A stretch of DNA of 50,106 nucleotides from CAZXPG01 sp964643145. GTDB lineage: Bacteria > Pseudomonadota > Alphaproteobacteria > Rickettsiales > Arcanibacteraceae. The position numbers and the translations under genes are program-made. This document shows, piece by piece, positions 1 to 7,202 of the stretch (the stretch's first letter is position 1; the number at the start of each line of letters is the position of its first letter). The stretch covers positions 1 through 50,106 of the forward strand of contig CAZXPG010000007.1 of NCBI GenBank assembly GCA_964643145.1, read 5' to 3'. The notes under the pieces were generated by a model. It was not told the DNA's origin. It ran no database searches and was given only the letters and a program-made list of their open reading frames with translations.

Positions 1-93
1 CCAAAACCACGTGAAGAGTGGTTTTGGTATAGTCGTTATTTTTGTGTTCCTGCATGAGGCAGGGAACATGAAAATGCCGCGCATAGTCTACCT
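1..93. repeat. Composite palindromic repeat, copy A (cut by window edge)
   Basis: A 10-bp perfect stem (CCAAAACCAC at 1-10, GTGGTTTTGG at 18-27, loop GTGAAGA) is followed by a conserved tail with TTATTTTTG, GTTCCTGC and AAATGCCGCGCA, ending in CATAGTC. The same order of blocks occurs at 1656-1807 before def. The tail here contains a second imperfect hairpin, GTTCCTGC against GGCAGGGAAC. The left end may continue outside the window. Confidence 0.6.
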
Positions 94-112
94 CAGGTAT
101 ATGATTTTTTTC

Positions 113-164
113 GAGGAGGCTCCATTGTAAGCGGATTTGAAACAAAAATGGGGTTTTTAGAACT
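113..164. repeat. Diverged repeat segment, copy 1
   Basis: This segment shares GAGGAG, CCATT, GCGGATTT and TTTAGAACT, in the same order and similar spacing, with 3358-3397. Both copies lie in plus orientation just beyond the 3' end of a minus-strand gene (rph here, tRNA-Gln there). I do not recognise it. It could be an old mobile repeat or a transcription-end signal. Confidence 0.4.
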
Positions 165-181
165 ATCCCTTCCCCGCATTA

Positions 182-901
182 TTATTTCAGCCTTAATGCT
201 TTGCGTTGCAGGGCGGTGATTTCTTCAATACCTTTCCTGGCCAGCTTCATCATGGCCAGGAACTCTTCCTCACTAAAAGGGCTTTGTTCAGCTGTGCCCT
301 GGATTTCCAATATGCTGCCAGATGACGTCATCACAAAATTAGCATCCACCTCCGCATCACTATCTTCGGCATAATCAAGATCAAGCACGGGCACACCATT
401 GCAGATACCGCAGGAAACCGCAGCTAATTCACCCATTAGCGGCACTTTTTCTAATTTTCTTGCGCGTACAAGATGGTTAAATGCTAAGTAGAGTGCGACA
501 TAGCCACCCGTAATGGCCGCTGTGCGCGTGCCGCCATCGGCCTGAAGCACATCACAATCAACAATAACTTGACGTTCCCCCATCGTATCTAGCTCAGTGA
601 CAGCACGAAGCGAACGGCCAATCAACCGTTGTATCTCATGGGTGCGCCCCCCCTGTTTGCCACCGGCGGCCTCGCGCTTATTCCGGTTATGAGTGGCACG
701 GGGCAACATGCCATATTCTGCCGTTACCCAGCCTTTCCCCCTGCCACGAAGAAAGGGCGGAATAGTCTCATCCACAGAAGCCGTGCACAGCACATGGGTA
801 TTGCCAAACCTAACCAAACAAGAACCTTCTGCATAAGGGGAAATACCCACCTCTAAGCTGATAGGGCGTAATTCTTCAGGGTGGCGACCTGATGGGCGCA
901 T
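182..901 (-). CDS. rph: Ribonuclease PH
   Basis: A phosphate-dependent 3'-5' exoribonuclease that trims the 3' ends of tRNA precursors in the cytoplasm. At 239 aa it has the usual family length. It opens with the RPSGR signature (residues 2-6). GGRTHEIQRLIGRSLRA holds the phosphate-binding Arg86, and LDLDYAEDSDAEVDANFV holds the conserved acidic residues Asp180 and Asp186. It is transcribed away from grpE across a 118-bp gap. Many alphaproteobacteria carry the heat-shock repressor gene hrcA between rph and grpE, but it is absent here. The identification is firm. Confidence 0.97.
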   Translation of the reverse strand: MRPSGRHPEELRPISLEVGISPYAEGSCLVRFGNTHVLCTASVDETIPPFLRGRGKGWVTAEYGMLPRATHNRNKREAAGGKQGGRTHEIQRLIGRSLRAVTELDTMGERQVIVDCDVLQADGGTRTAAITGGYVALYLAFNHLVRARKLEKVPLMGELAAVSCGICNGVPVLDLDYAEDSDAEVDANFVMTSSGSILEIQGTAEQSPFSEEEFLAMMKLARKGIEEITALQRKALRLK

Positions 902-1019
902 AATATTCTTCTCACTTCTGGTTAAAAAAATCGTTTTTTGCTATATTCTCTATTGAATAACGTCTCTGAACAATACATATAAAAAGACAGTTGTAAACAT
1001 TATCTTCAAGGAGAAAAGA

Positions 1020-1613
1020 ATGGACAAACAGAGCGCAGCCGAAAAAAACGAACCTCAGATTGAAGCAGAAGACATCATCGCCGATGAAGAAGTTACAGAA
1101 CAAGAGATTGTCCCTGCACCAGAAAACGAGGTGGATGATACCGTTATCCCTGATTTTGATGCTGAAATCCGCTTACTGAAAGACCAGCTACTGCGTGCGA
1201 TGGCCGAAACAGAGAATGTCCGTCGTCGGGCTGAGAAGCAAATTGAAGATGCAGGCAAATATGCTGTTACCGGCTTTGCCAGAGATTTAATCAGTGTGCT
1301 AGAAAATCTCTACCGTGCCGAAGGTGCTATCACGGCTGAAACTATTGAGGAAACTCCCTTGCTGAAAACTCTCTATGAGGGTGTAGAAATGACCAAACGT
1401 GAATTGCTCACCATATTTGAACGTCATGGCATTACACGGATTGACCCAGCACTTGGTGAAAACTTTGATCCTCACCTTCATCAGGCCGTGGCTCAGGTGC
1501 CAAACCCCGATATTGCCCCCGGCACTATTGCACATGTGATGCAGGCAGGTTATACTATTAAGGAGCGGCTGTTACGTCCGGCTATGGTAGCTGTTGCCAA
1601 AGAGGGCGAGTAA
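1020..1613 (+). CDS. grpE: GrpE, nucleotide exchange factor of DnaK
   Basis: GrpE releases ADP from DnaK and so drives the Hsp70 folding cycle. The 197-aa protein has a very acidic N-terminus, a heptad-rich helix around residues 45-85 and a C-terminal beta domain with HLHQAVAQVPNPD and the terminal AGYTIKERLLRPAMVAVA block, as in the family. The start is supported by AAGGAG at 1008-1013. dnaK and hrcA are not adjacent, and I see no CIRCE operator (TTAGCACTC-N9-GAGTGCTAA) upstream. A weak sigma-70-like pair, TTGAAT at 953 and TATAAA at 978, is possible. The TAA stop (1611-1613) is also the first three bases of a perfect palindromic repeat. Confidence 0.96.
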   Translation: MDKQSAAEKNEPQIEAEDIIADEEVTEQEIVPAPENEVDDTVIPDFDAEIRLLKDQLLRAMAETENVRRRAEKQIEDAGKYAVTGFARDLISVLENLYRAEGAITAETIEETPLLKTLYEGVEMTKRELLTIFERHGITRIDPALGENFDPHLHQAVAQVPNPDIAPGTIAHVMQAGYTIKERLLRPAMVAVAKEGE

Positions 1614-1655
1614 CCTCAGTTTTTTATAAGCAAAACTTATAAAAAACTGAGGTTA
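1611..1655. repeat. 43-bp-class palindrome (TAACCTCAG family), copy 1
   Basis: Two perfect 20-bp arms (1611-1630 and 1636-1655) flank the loop CAAAA. The arms begin TAACCTCAGTTTTTT and end AAAACTGAGGTTA. The first TAA is the stop codon of grpE. Fuller copies lie at 43525, 45168 and 46629, and partial ones at 3289, 31945 and 45018. The hairpin may also act as a grpE terminator, although no T-run follows it. Confidence 0.85.
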
Positions 1656-1807
1656 CTATACTGAAACCACCTGAAGAGTGGTTTCAGTATAGACCTTATT
1701 TTTGCGTTCCTGCTTTATGTATCTTTAGATACATCTAAAGATGTATTGCGGGGGGAAATGCCGCGCAATGCCTGCTTTATGCAGCATCGCTTGCATTGGA
1801 GCATAGT
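1656..1807. repeat. Composite palindromic repeat, copy B
   Basis: A perfect 15-bp stem (CTATACTGAAACCAC at 1656-1670, partner at 1678-1692, loop CTGAAGA) is followed by the tail seen at the window start: TTATTTTTG, GTTCCTGC, AAATGCCGCGCA and CATAGTC. Compared with copy A it carries extra sequence, including the overlapping hairpins TGTATCT-TT-AGATACA and ATACATCT-AA-AGATGTAT near 1717-1745. It directly abuts the TAACCTCAG palindrome on its left and the 49-bp repeat on its right, so three repeats stand end to end between grpE and def. Confidence 0.6.
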
Positions 1808-1854
1808 CTGCTCACATTGCCACCTAACCAATTCTTGAACTGTGAGCAGTATAT
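1806..1854 (+). repeat. 49-bp repeat with 9-bp terminal inverted repeats, copy 1
   Basis: CTGCTCACA (1808-1816) and TGTGAGCAG (1841-1849) are perfect inverted ends around a 24-nt centre containing CCAATTCTTGAAC. The sequence recurs in opposite orientation at 11349-11397 with two differences in 49 positions. It ends two bases before the def ATG, so it forms the ribosome-binding region of def. Confidence 0.8.
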
Positions 1855-1855
1855 T

Positions 1856-2374
1856 ATGACCATTCTTCCTTTAGTTATTGCCCCTGATCCGCGCCTAAAG
1901 CAGCGCTCCAAATCTGTAGAGGCTGTGGATGACGAGGTGCGCACCTTGATGGATGACATGCTGGAAACCATGTATGCACGCAATGGCCTGGGGCTAGCTG
2001 CAGTGCAGGTGGGAGTGCATAAGCGGGTGATTGTGATGGATGTTGAGCAGCGGGAGGGGGTGAAGAACCCGTTATTCCTGGCAAATCCGGTTATTGTCAC
2101 AGCTTCTGATGAACACTCGCTCTATAATGAGGGTTGTCTGTCGTTCCCTGGCCAATTTTCTGATGTGGAACGCCCGGCTACGGTAACGGTGCGCTATCTC
2201 GATTACCATAACACCATGCGCACACTCACAGCGGAAGGGTTGCTTGCCACCTGCATCCAGCATGAAATTGACCATATTAACGGGGTGGTGTTTGTAGATC
2301 ATATTTCATTCATGAAGCGCGATATCATTATGCGCAAGTTGAAAAAAGCTAAACAGGCGGCAGAAAGCGCATGA
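1856..2374 (+). CDS. def: Peptide deformylase
   Basis: Removes the formyl group from the N-terminal methionine of new proteins. The 172-aa reading from ATG 1856 has all three family motifs: GLGLAAVQVG (44-53), EGCLSFP (92-98, metal ligand Cys94) and QHEIDH (135-140, ligands His136 and His140, catalytic Glu137). A longer in-frame reading from TTG 1796 would add 20 residues encoded almost wholly by the 49-bp repeat, which is unlikely. The Shine-Dalgarno sequence is weak (GAG about 10 nt upstream, inside the repeat). The stop overlaps the fmt start by 4 bp (ATGA), so the two genes are translationally coupled; fmt adds the formyl group to Met-tRNA that def later removes from the protein. Confidence 0.96.
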   Translation: MTILPLVIAPDPRLKQRSKSVEAVDDEVRTLMDDMLETMYARNGLGLAAVQVGVHKRVIVMDVEQREGVKNPLFLANPVIVTASDEHSLYNEGCLSFPGQFSDVERPATVTVRYLDYHNTMRTLTAEGLLATCIQHEIDHINGVVFVDHISFMKRDIIMRKLKKAKQAAESA

Positions 2375-3291
2375 GATGTATTTTTATGGGCACCCCAGCC
2401 TTTGCCCTTCCTGCCTTAAAAAAACTACAGGAAGCTAGGCATGAGCTAATATGTATCTATACACAGCCACCCCGTCCGGCAGGCCGTGGACAGAAGGAAA
2501 CACCTTCCCCTGTGCATCATTATGCTATGCAACATGGCATAGAGGTGCGCACGCCCAAGACCCTGCGCACGCCGGATACGCAGGCAGAATTTGCGGCACT
2601 TCAGGCAGATGTGGCAGTTGTTGCTGCTTATGGGCTGCTGCTTCCTCCGGCGATCCTCACTGCCTGTCGCTATGGCTGTATTAATCTTCATCCTTCCTTG
2701 TTGCCACGCTGGCGTGGTGCTGCCCCTATCCAACGCCCATTGCTTGCAGGTGATGCGGAAACAGGCGTAACCATTATGCAGATGGATAAGGGCTTAGATA
2801 CCGGCGATATGCTGATGGTAGAAAAAATCGCTATAAGCCAGCAGGATACCGCCGAAACTCTACATGATAGCTTATCACGGCTTGGGGCAGAACTTTTGCT
2901 ACGCACGCTTGACCAACTTGAAAAGGGTACGGCTCAGCCGGTGAAGCAACATGAAGAGGGGGTAACCTATGCTGAGAAACTCAGCAAAGAAGAGGGGCGT
3001 ATCGACTGGAACCTTCCCGCCTTGGTAATTGAACGCCATATCCGCGCCCTCACCCCCTGGCCAGGTGCTCATTTTACCTATCACGGCGAGAATATCAAAA
3101 TCCAGCAGGCCTGTCTGGTGATGAAAGCGCACAATGCACGTCCTGGTACCATCCTGGATGATGGCTTGAGCATCGCCTGTGGCGAAGGTGTCTTGCAGCC
3201 CCTTATCCTGCAACGGCCAGGGCGCAGCAAAATGGAGCGCAATGATTTCCTGCGTGGCTTCCCCATTCCGGCAGGCGAAAGGCTAGAATAA
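2371..3291 (+). CDS. fmt: Methionyl-tRNA formyltransferase
   Basis: Transfers a formyl group from 10-formyl-tetrahydrofolate to initiator Met-tRNA. The 306-aa protein has the catalytic triad context INLHPSLLPRWRGAAPIQ (Asn105, His107) and MDKGLDTGDML (Asp143). The smaller C-terminal OB-like domain begins near residue 205. It overlaps def by 4 bp. Relatives often have truA next, but here the operon ends. The TAA stop at 3289-3291 starts a half copy of the TAACCTCAG palindrome (TAACCGCAGTTTTG). Confidence 0.97.
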   Translation: MRCIFMGTPAFALPALKKLQEARHELICIYTQPPRPAGRGQKETPSPVHHYAMQHGIEVRTPKTLRTPDTQAEFAALQADVAVVAAYGLLLPPAILTACRYGCINLHPSLLPRWRGAAPIQRPLLAGDAETGVTIMQMDKGLDTGDMLMVEKIAISQQDTAETLHDSLSRLGAELLLRTLDQLEKGTAQPVKQHEEGVTYAEKLSKEEGRIDWNLPALVIERHIRALTPWPGAHFTYHGENIKIQQACLVMKAHNARPGTILDDGLSIACGEGVLQPLILQRPGRSKMERNDFLRGFPIPAGERLE

Positions 3292-3302
3292 CCGCAGTTT
3301 TG
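3289..3302. repeat. Half copy of the TAACCTCAG palindrome
   Basis: TAACCGCAGTTTTG matches one arm of the palindrome family; the CGC variant also occurs in the 45168 copy. The opposite arm is missing. As at grpE and tamB, the first TAA is a stop codon, here that of fmt. Confidence 0.45.
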
Positions 3303-3357
3303 AAAGAGACCCGATTTTATGTGAATGATACGAAGCAAGACGTGCCCACCGCTTTTG

Positions 3358-3397
3358 GAGGAGACCCATTTTTGCGGATTTAAAGGGATTTAGAACT
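3358..3397. repeat. Diverged repeat segment, copy 2
   Basis: GAGGAG, CCATT, GCGGATTT and TTTAGAACT follow in the same order as at 113-164. A partial duplication of its front (GAGACCCgATTTT) lies about 55 bp upstream, near 3307. No coding sequence is seen between fmt and tRNA-Gln (3292-3423), so this repeat material is its only visible content. Confidence 0.4.
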
Positions 3398-3423
3398 GTT
3401 CTGAGATGCTTTGATAGTGGTTC

Positions 3424-3498
3424 TGGCTGGGGCGCCAGGATTCGAACCTGGGCATGACGGGATCAAAACCCGTTGCCTTACCGCTTGGCTACGCCCCA
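3424..3498 (-). tRNA. tRNA-Gln (anticodon TTG)
   Basis: On the minus strand the sequence folds as a cloverleaf. The acceptor TGGGGCG pairs with CGCCCCA. The anticodon stem ACGGG/CCCGT carries the loop TTTTGAT (anticodon TTG). The T arm CCAGG-TTCGAAT-CCTGG is intact, the discriminator is G and the CCA end is encoded. It reads CAA and CAG glutamine codons. An inverted pair TTGAA-N6-TTCAA lies upstream near 3525-3540. Confidence 0.97.
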
Positions 3499-3566
3499 AG
3501 AAGGAGGCATGATGCTATACTAGTTTGAAGCGTTATTCAAGTAAAAAGCATCTATGCCCTGTAATA

Positions 3567-4670
3567 TTATGCAGAAAGTGCAGCAAGGATAGCATCACCC
3601 ATGGCACTGGTTGACACAGGCTGGGTACCAGTCTGCACAATGTCCGCAGTTCTTATTCCTTGCGCAAGTACTGTCTTCACTGCATTTTCTAGCAAGTCGG
3701 CATCTTCAGCCAAGTCAAAAGAGTAACGCAGCATCATCGCCAGACTTAGAATGGTTGCAATCGGGTTGGCAATGTTCTTTCCAGCAATATCAGGTGCACT
3801 GCCATGCACAGGCTCATAAAGCGCATTACATTTGCCACCATTATCCGCGCTACCTAGTGACGCAGAAGGCAGCATCCCTAACGAGCCGGTCAGCATAGAC
3901 GCACAATCAGAGAGAATATCACCGAAAATATTACCGGTTACCATCACATCAAACTGTTTAGGGTTACGCACCAATTGCATGGCGGCATTGTCTACATACA
4001 TATGAGAAAGTACCACCTCAGGATATTCCCTATCCCTGATTTTCTGTACCTCTTCCCTCCACATTTCCGTACATTCTAGCACATTGGCTTTATCAACAGA
4101 ACAAACGCGGCCATCACGCTTGCGCGCTAAATCAAACGCAACACGGGCAATACGCTCTACTTCTTTGCTCGTATAGACCATGGTGTTAATACCACGACGC
4201 GTACCATCTGGCAATTTTTCCACACCACGCGGTTGACCAAAATATACATCACCTGTGAGTTCACGCACAATCATAATATCGAGGCCACGCACTACCTCTT
4301 CTTTCAAGGTAGAGGCTTCCGCCAGCTCATCAAATACTACAGCAGGCCGAAGATTGGCAAAAAGTTCCAGTTCTTTACGCAGACCAAGCAACCCACGCTC
4401 AGGGCGCAAAGAAAATTCAAGCGGCTCCCATTTAGGCCCACCCACTGCGCCAAGCAGAATAGCATCAGCACGCTTGGCAGCTTCTAATGTTTCTGTAGGG
4501 AAAGGCGTACCGGTAGCATCATAGGCTGCACCACCAATTAAGGCATGTGAGAGAATAACATTCAGGCCACGATTAGCCACAAACCAGGCAATCATACGCT
4601 CAGCCTGCGCCGTTACTTCAACGCCAATACCATCACCCGGTAAGATCAGAATATGCTTAGATGCTGTCAT
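3567..4670 (-). CDS. leuB: 3-isopropylmalate dehydrogenase
   Basis: Catalyses the NAD-dependent oxidative decarboxylation of 3-isopropylmalate, the third committed step to leucine. The 367-aa protein starts with ILILPGDGIGVEV and contains RPERGLLGLRKELELFANLRP, the substrate loop RELTGDVYFGQP and the NAD-binding region EPVHGSAPDIAGKNIANP. ATG 4670 was chosen because it gives the family N-terminus and lies 16 nt after leuD; an upstream start would overlap leuD. It is the last gene of leuC-leuD-leuB. leuA is not in the window. Confidence 0.97.
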   Translation of the reverse strand: MTASKHILILPGDGIGVEVTAQAERMIAWFVANRGLNVILSHALIGGAAYDATGTPFPTETLEAAKRADAILLGAVGGPKWEPLEFSLRPERGLLGLRKELELFANLRPAVVFDELAEASTLKEEVVRGLDIMIVRELTGDVYFGQPRGVEKLPDGTRRGINTMVYTSKEVERIARVAFDLARKRDGRVCSVDKANVLECTEMWREEVQKIRDREYPEVVLSHMYVDNAAMQLVRNPKQFDVMVTGNIFGDILSDCASMLTGSLGMLPSASLGSADNGGKCNALYEPVHGSAPDIAGKNIANPIATILSLAMMLRYSFDLAEDADLLENAVKTVLAQGIRTADIVQTGTQPVSTSAMGDAILAALSA

Positions 4671-4686
4671 AATATTTTCTATCCTT

Positions 4687-5292
4687 CTACGCGTAGAGCC
4701 ACGGCTGAGCCTGCTTTTTTTGCTCTTCAAAGACGGTAATTTTACTGCGTTTTTCGAGTGTTAGGCCAATATCATCCAAGCCTTCCAGCAAACAACGCTT
4801 GCGGAATGCATCCATATCAAACGCATAGACCTTGTTCCCAGCCCGAATCTGCTGTTCAGGAAGATCAACTGTTACCGGTGTGCTAGTATCAGCAGCATGT
4901 TGCATCAATTCATCAACCGATTCTTTTGACAGAACAATAGGTAATATGCCATTCTTAAAACAGTTATTATAAAAAATATCGGCAAAGCTTGGGGCAATAA
5001 TGGCACGTATGCCAAAATCTAAGAGCGCCCAGGGCGCATGTTCACGGCTGGAACCGCAACCAAAATTTTCTCCAGCAACCAGTATACCTGCCTGACGATA
5101 GCTTGGCTGGTTCAAGATAAATGCTGGTATTTCCTCCCCTTCAGGCGTATAGCGCATCTCGTCGAACAAATTGACACCCAACCCTGTGCGCTTGATCGTT
5201 TTCAGGAACTGCTTGGGGATAATCATATCCGTATCAATATTCATGATAGGAAGCGGTGCTGCCACTGCGGTAAATACATCAAATTTCTGCAT
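4687..5292 (-). CDS. leuD: 3-isopropylmalate dehydratase, small subunit
   Basis: The small subunit pairs with LeuC to convert 2-isopropylmalate to 3-isopropylmalate. At 201 aa it is full length. NIDTDMIIPKQFLKTI near the start and GENFGCGSSREHAPWAL (about 75-91) are the substrate-pocket signatures of the aconitase swivel domain. Its ATG shares one base with the leuC stop (TAATG), so translation of the two subunits is coupled, which suits a 1:1 complex. Confidence 0.97.
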   Translation of the reverse strand: MQKFDVFTAVAAPLPIMNIDTDMIIPKQFLKTIKRTGLGVNLFDEMRYTPEGEEIPAFILNQPSYRQAGILVAGENFGCGSSREHAPWALLDFGIRAIIAPSFADIFYNNCFKNGILPIVLSKESVDELMQHAADTSTPVTVDLPEQQIRAGNKVYAFDMDAFRKRCLLEGLDDIGLTLEKRSKITVFEEQKKQAQPWLYA

Positions 5293-6701
5293 TATACAAT
5301 CTCCCTCACATCGGATAACTTGCCTGTGATGGCAGCGGCAGCAGCCATAGCTGGGCTCATCAAATGGGTGCGCCCTCCCCTGCCTTGCCGTCCCTCAAAG
5401 TTACGGTTAGAGGTGGAAGCACAGCGCTCTCCTGGCTCCAATTTATCAGCATTCATCGCCAGGCACATTGAACAGCCTGGTTCACGCCATTCAAAACCCG
5501 CTTCAGTAAAAATAGCATTAAGCCCTTCATCTTCTGCCTGTTTCTTCACAAGCCCAGAACCTGGCACAATCATAGCAAGCTTAATGCTAGTGGCCACTTT
5601 TTTGCCCTTTACCAGGCTTGCAACCGCACGTAAATCTTCAATACGGCCATTGGTGCATGAGCCAATAAATACTTTATCAACAGCAATAGTGTTAAGCGGC
5701 GTACCGGCTGTTAATCCCATATAATCGAGTGCACGCTGCACCGAATCACGATGCAGCTTATCAGCAATATCGGATGGGTTTGGCACAATGCCAGTAATGG
5801 GCAGCACATCCTGCGGGCTAGTGCCCCAGGTTACTTGCGGCACAAGTGCCGCAGCATCAAGCTCTATCTCACGGTCGTAAACCGCACCTTCATCAGAAAC
5901 AAAAGTTCTCCAATAGGCTACCGCCTTATCCCAATGCTCGGCAGAGGGAGCCATGGGGCGACCTTTAATATAGGCAAAGGTAGTTTCATCCGGCGCAATT
6001 AACCCGGCACGTGCACCGGCTTCAATCGACATGTTACAGACTGTCATCCGGCCTTCCATAGAAAGATCGCGTATTGCTTTGCCAGCATATTCAATCACAT
6101 AGCCTGTTCCACCCGCCGTACCAATCGTGCCGATAATCGCCAGCACCAAATCTTTAGCGGTTACGCCCAGCGGCAAATCACCCTTTACGGTAATACGCAT
6201 ATTCTTTGCGCGCTTCTGGATAAGCGTTTGTGTTGCCAGCACATGCTCCACTTCACTAGTACCAATCCCGAAAGCCAGCGAGCCAAATGCCCCATGGGTA
6301 GAGGTGTGGCTATCACCGCATACAATCGTCATCCCGGGCTGGGTAAAACCTTCCTCTGGCCCCACAATATGCACCACACCCTGGCGTACATCATCCAGTG
6401 GAAAATAGGTAATACCAAATTCCTTGCAGTTCGCTTCCAGCGTTTCCACCTGGATACGCGAGGTTTCATCGGCAATGCCTTTTTTACGATCGGTAGTGGG
6501 AACATTATGATCGGCCACGGCCAGCGTATTGCCTGGCTGATGCACTGTGCGCCCTGTGGCTCTTAACCCTTCAAACGCCTGTGGGCTGGTGACTTCATGC
6601 ACAAGATGGCGATCAATATATAAAAGACAGGTACCATCCTCCTGTTGGTCTACCAGGTGGCTTTCCCATATTTTGTCAAACAAGGTACGTGGTGTAGACA
6701 T
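5292..6701 (-). CDS. leuC: 3-isopropylmalate dehydratase, large subunit
   Basis: The catalytic iron-sulfur subunit of isopropylmalate isomerase. The 469-aa protein has the three expected 4Fe-4S ligands, Cys349 in VFIGSCTNGR and Cys410/Cys413 in GCSMCLAMN, and the VCGDSHTSTHGAFG block near 128-141. It lies 67 bp after rplS on the same strand. The gap contains one strong hairpin (6731-6754). I see no leucine-rich leader peptide there, so classical leucine attenuation is not supported. Confidence 0.97.
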   Translation of the reverse strand: MSTPRTLFDKIWESHLVDQQEDGTCLLYIDRHLVHEVTSPQAFEGLRATGRTVHQPGNTLAVADHNVPTTDRKKGIADETSRIQVETLEANCKEFGITYFPLDDVRQGVVHIVGPEEGFTQPGMTIVCGDSHTSTHGAFGSLAFGIGTSEVEHVLATQTLIQKRAKNMRITVKGDLPLGVTAKDLVLAIIGTIGTAGGTGYVIEYAGKAIRDLSMEGRMTVCNMSIEAGARAGLIAPDETTFAYIKGRPMAPSAEHWDKAVAYWRTFVSDEGAVYDREIELDAAALVPQVTWGTSPQDVLPITGIVPNPSDIADKLHRDSVQRALDYMGLTAGTPLNTIAVDKVFIGSCTNGRIEDLRAVASLVKGKKVATSIKLAMIVPGSGLVKKQAEDEGLNAIFTEAGFEWREPGCSMCLAMNADKLEPGERCASTSNRNFEGRQGRGGRTHLMSPAMAAAAAITGKLSDVREIV

Positions 6702-6730
6702 AAGACTCTAAGCTATTTTGGATTTTAGCA

Positions 6731-6754
6731 CTTTGAGGGGTTTCCCCCTCAAAG
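6731..6754 (-). terminator. Hairpin between rplS and leuC
   Basis: Perfect 10-bp arms CTTTGAGGGG (6731-6740) and CCCCTCAAAG (6745-6754) enclose a 4-nt loop. It lies 14 bp after the rplS stop and 29 bp before leuC. No T-run follows in the minus direction, so it may be a leaky terminator or an mRNA-stabilising hairpin separating the two operons. Confidence 0.55.
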
Positions 6755-6768
6755 CAATGAAACATAAT

Positions 6769-7143
6769 TTAGGCAGTGGTCGTAAATACACGCTTTTCAG
6801 CAATACGCGCCGCTTTACCACGCAGTTTACGCATATAGTAGAGTTTAGCACGACGCACCACACCGCGACGCACCAGCTGAATACTGTCAACACGTGGGGA
6901 ATAAAGTGGGAAGGTACGCTCCACCCCCTCGCCATGACTGATCTTACGCACGACAAAAGAGGAACTGGCTCCCCTGCTTGTCCGGCCAATACATACACCC
7001 TCAAATGCCTGGATACGCTCGTTAGCACCCTCGGTAATGCGCACATTCACCCGTACCGTATCGCCTGGAGCAAAATCCGGTATGTTTTTTTCACCGCGAA
7101 GCTTTTCTATCTGTGCTGCTTCAAACTGTTGTACAATATTCAT
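6769..7143 (-). CDS. rplS: 50S ribosomal protein L19
   Basis: A structural protein at the 30S-50S interface. ATG 7143 gives 124 aa beginning MNIVQQFEAAQIEKLR and has AGAGGA 5 nt upstream; a longer reading to 7170 lacks such a site. The conserved core FAPGDTVRVNVRI, IQAFEGVCIGR and the C-terminal RRAKLYYMRKLRGKAARI identify the family. It is the last gene of rpsP-rimM-trmD-rplS. Confidence 0.97.
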   Translation of the reverse strand: MNIVQQFEAAQIEKLRGEKNIPDFAPGDTVRVNVRITEGANERIQAFEGVCIGRTSRGASSSFVVRKISHGEGVERTFPLYSPRVDSIQLVRRGVVRRAKLYYMRKLRGKAARIAEKRVFTTTA

Positions 7144-7202
7144 AATTTCCTCTTTTGTTACTAATGGCACTAGCCGGGTAAAATTATTGGTTATGGTTAA
7201 TG

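Noticed and set aside
629..856. Small plus-strand frame opposite rph
   Set aside because: It lies wholly antisense to a conserved gene, with no recognisable motif; the same applies to most overlapping frames.
902..1019. CIRCE operator before grpE
   Set aside because: No TTAGCACTC or GAGTGCTAA half-site is present in the gap.
1796..1855. Longer def reading starting at TTG 1796
   Set aside because: The extra 20 residues are encoded by the 49-bp repeat, and ATG 1856 gives the normal family N-terminus.
3567..4730. Longer leuB reading starting at 4730
   Set aside because: It would overlap leuD by 44 bp and add a basic 20-residue segment unlike the family.
6702..6768. Leucine attenuation leader before leuC
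   Set aside because: A short ATG frame exists, but it is not leucine-rich; only one hairpin is present and no alternative pairing is evident.
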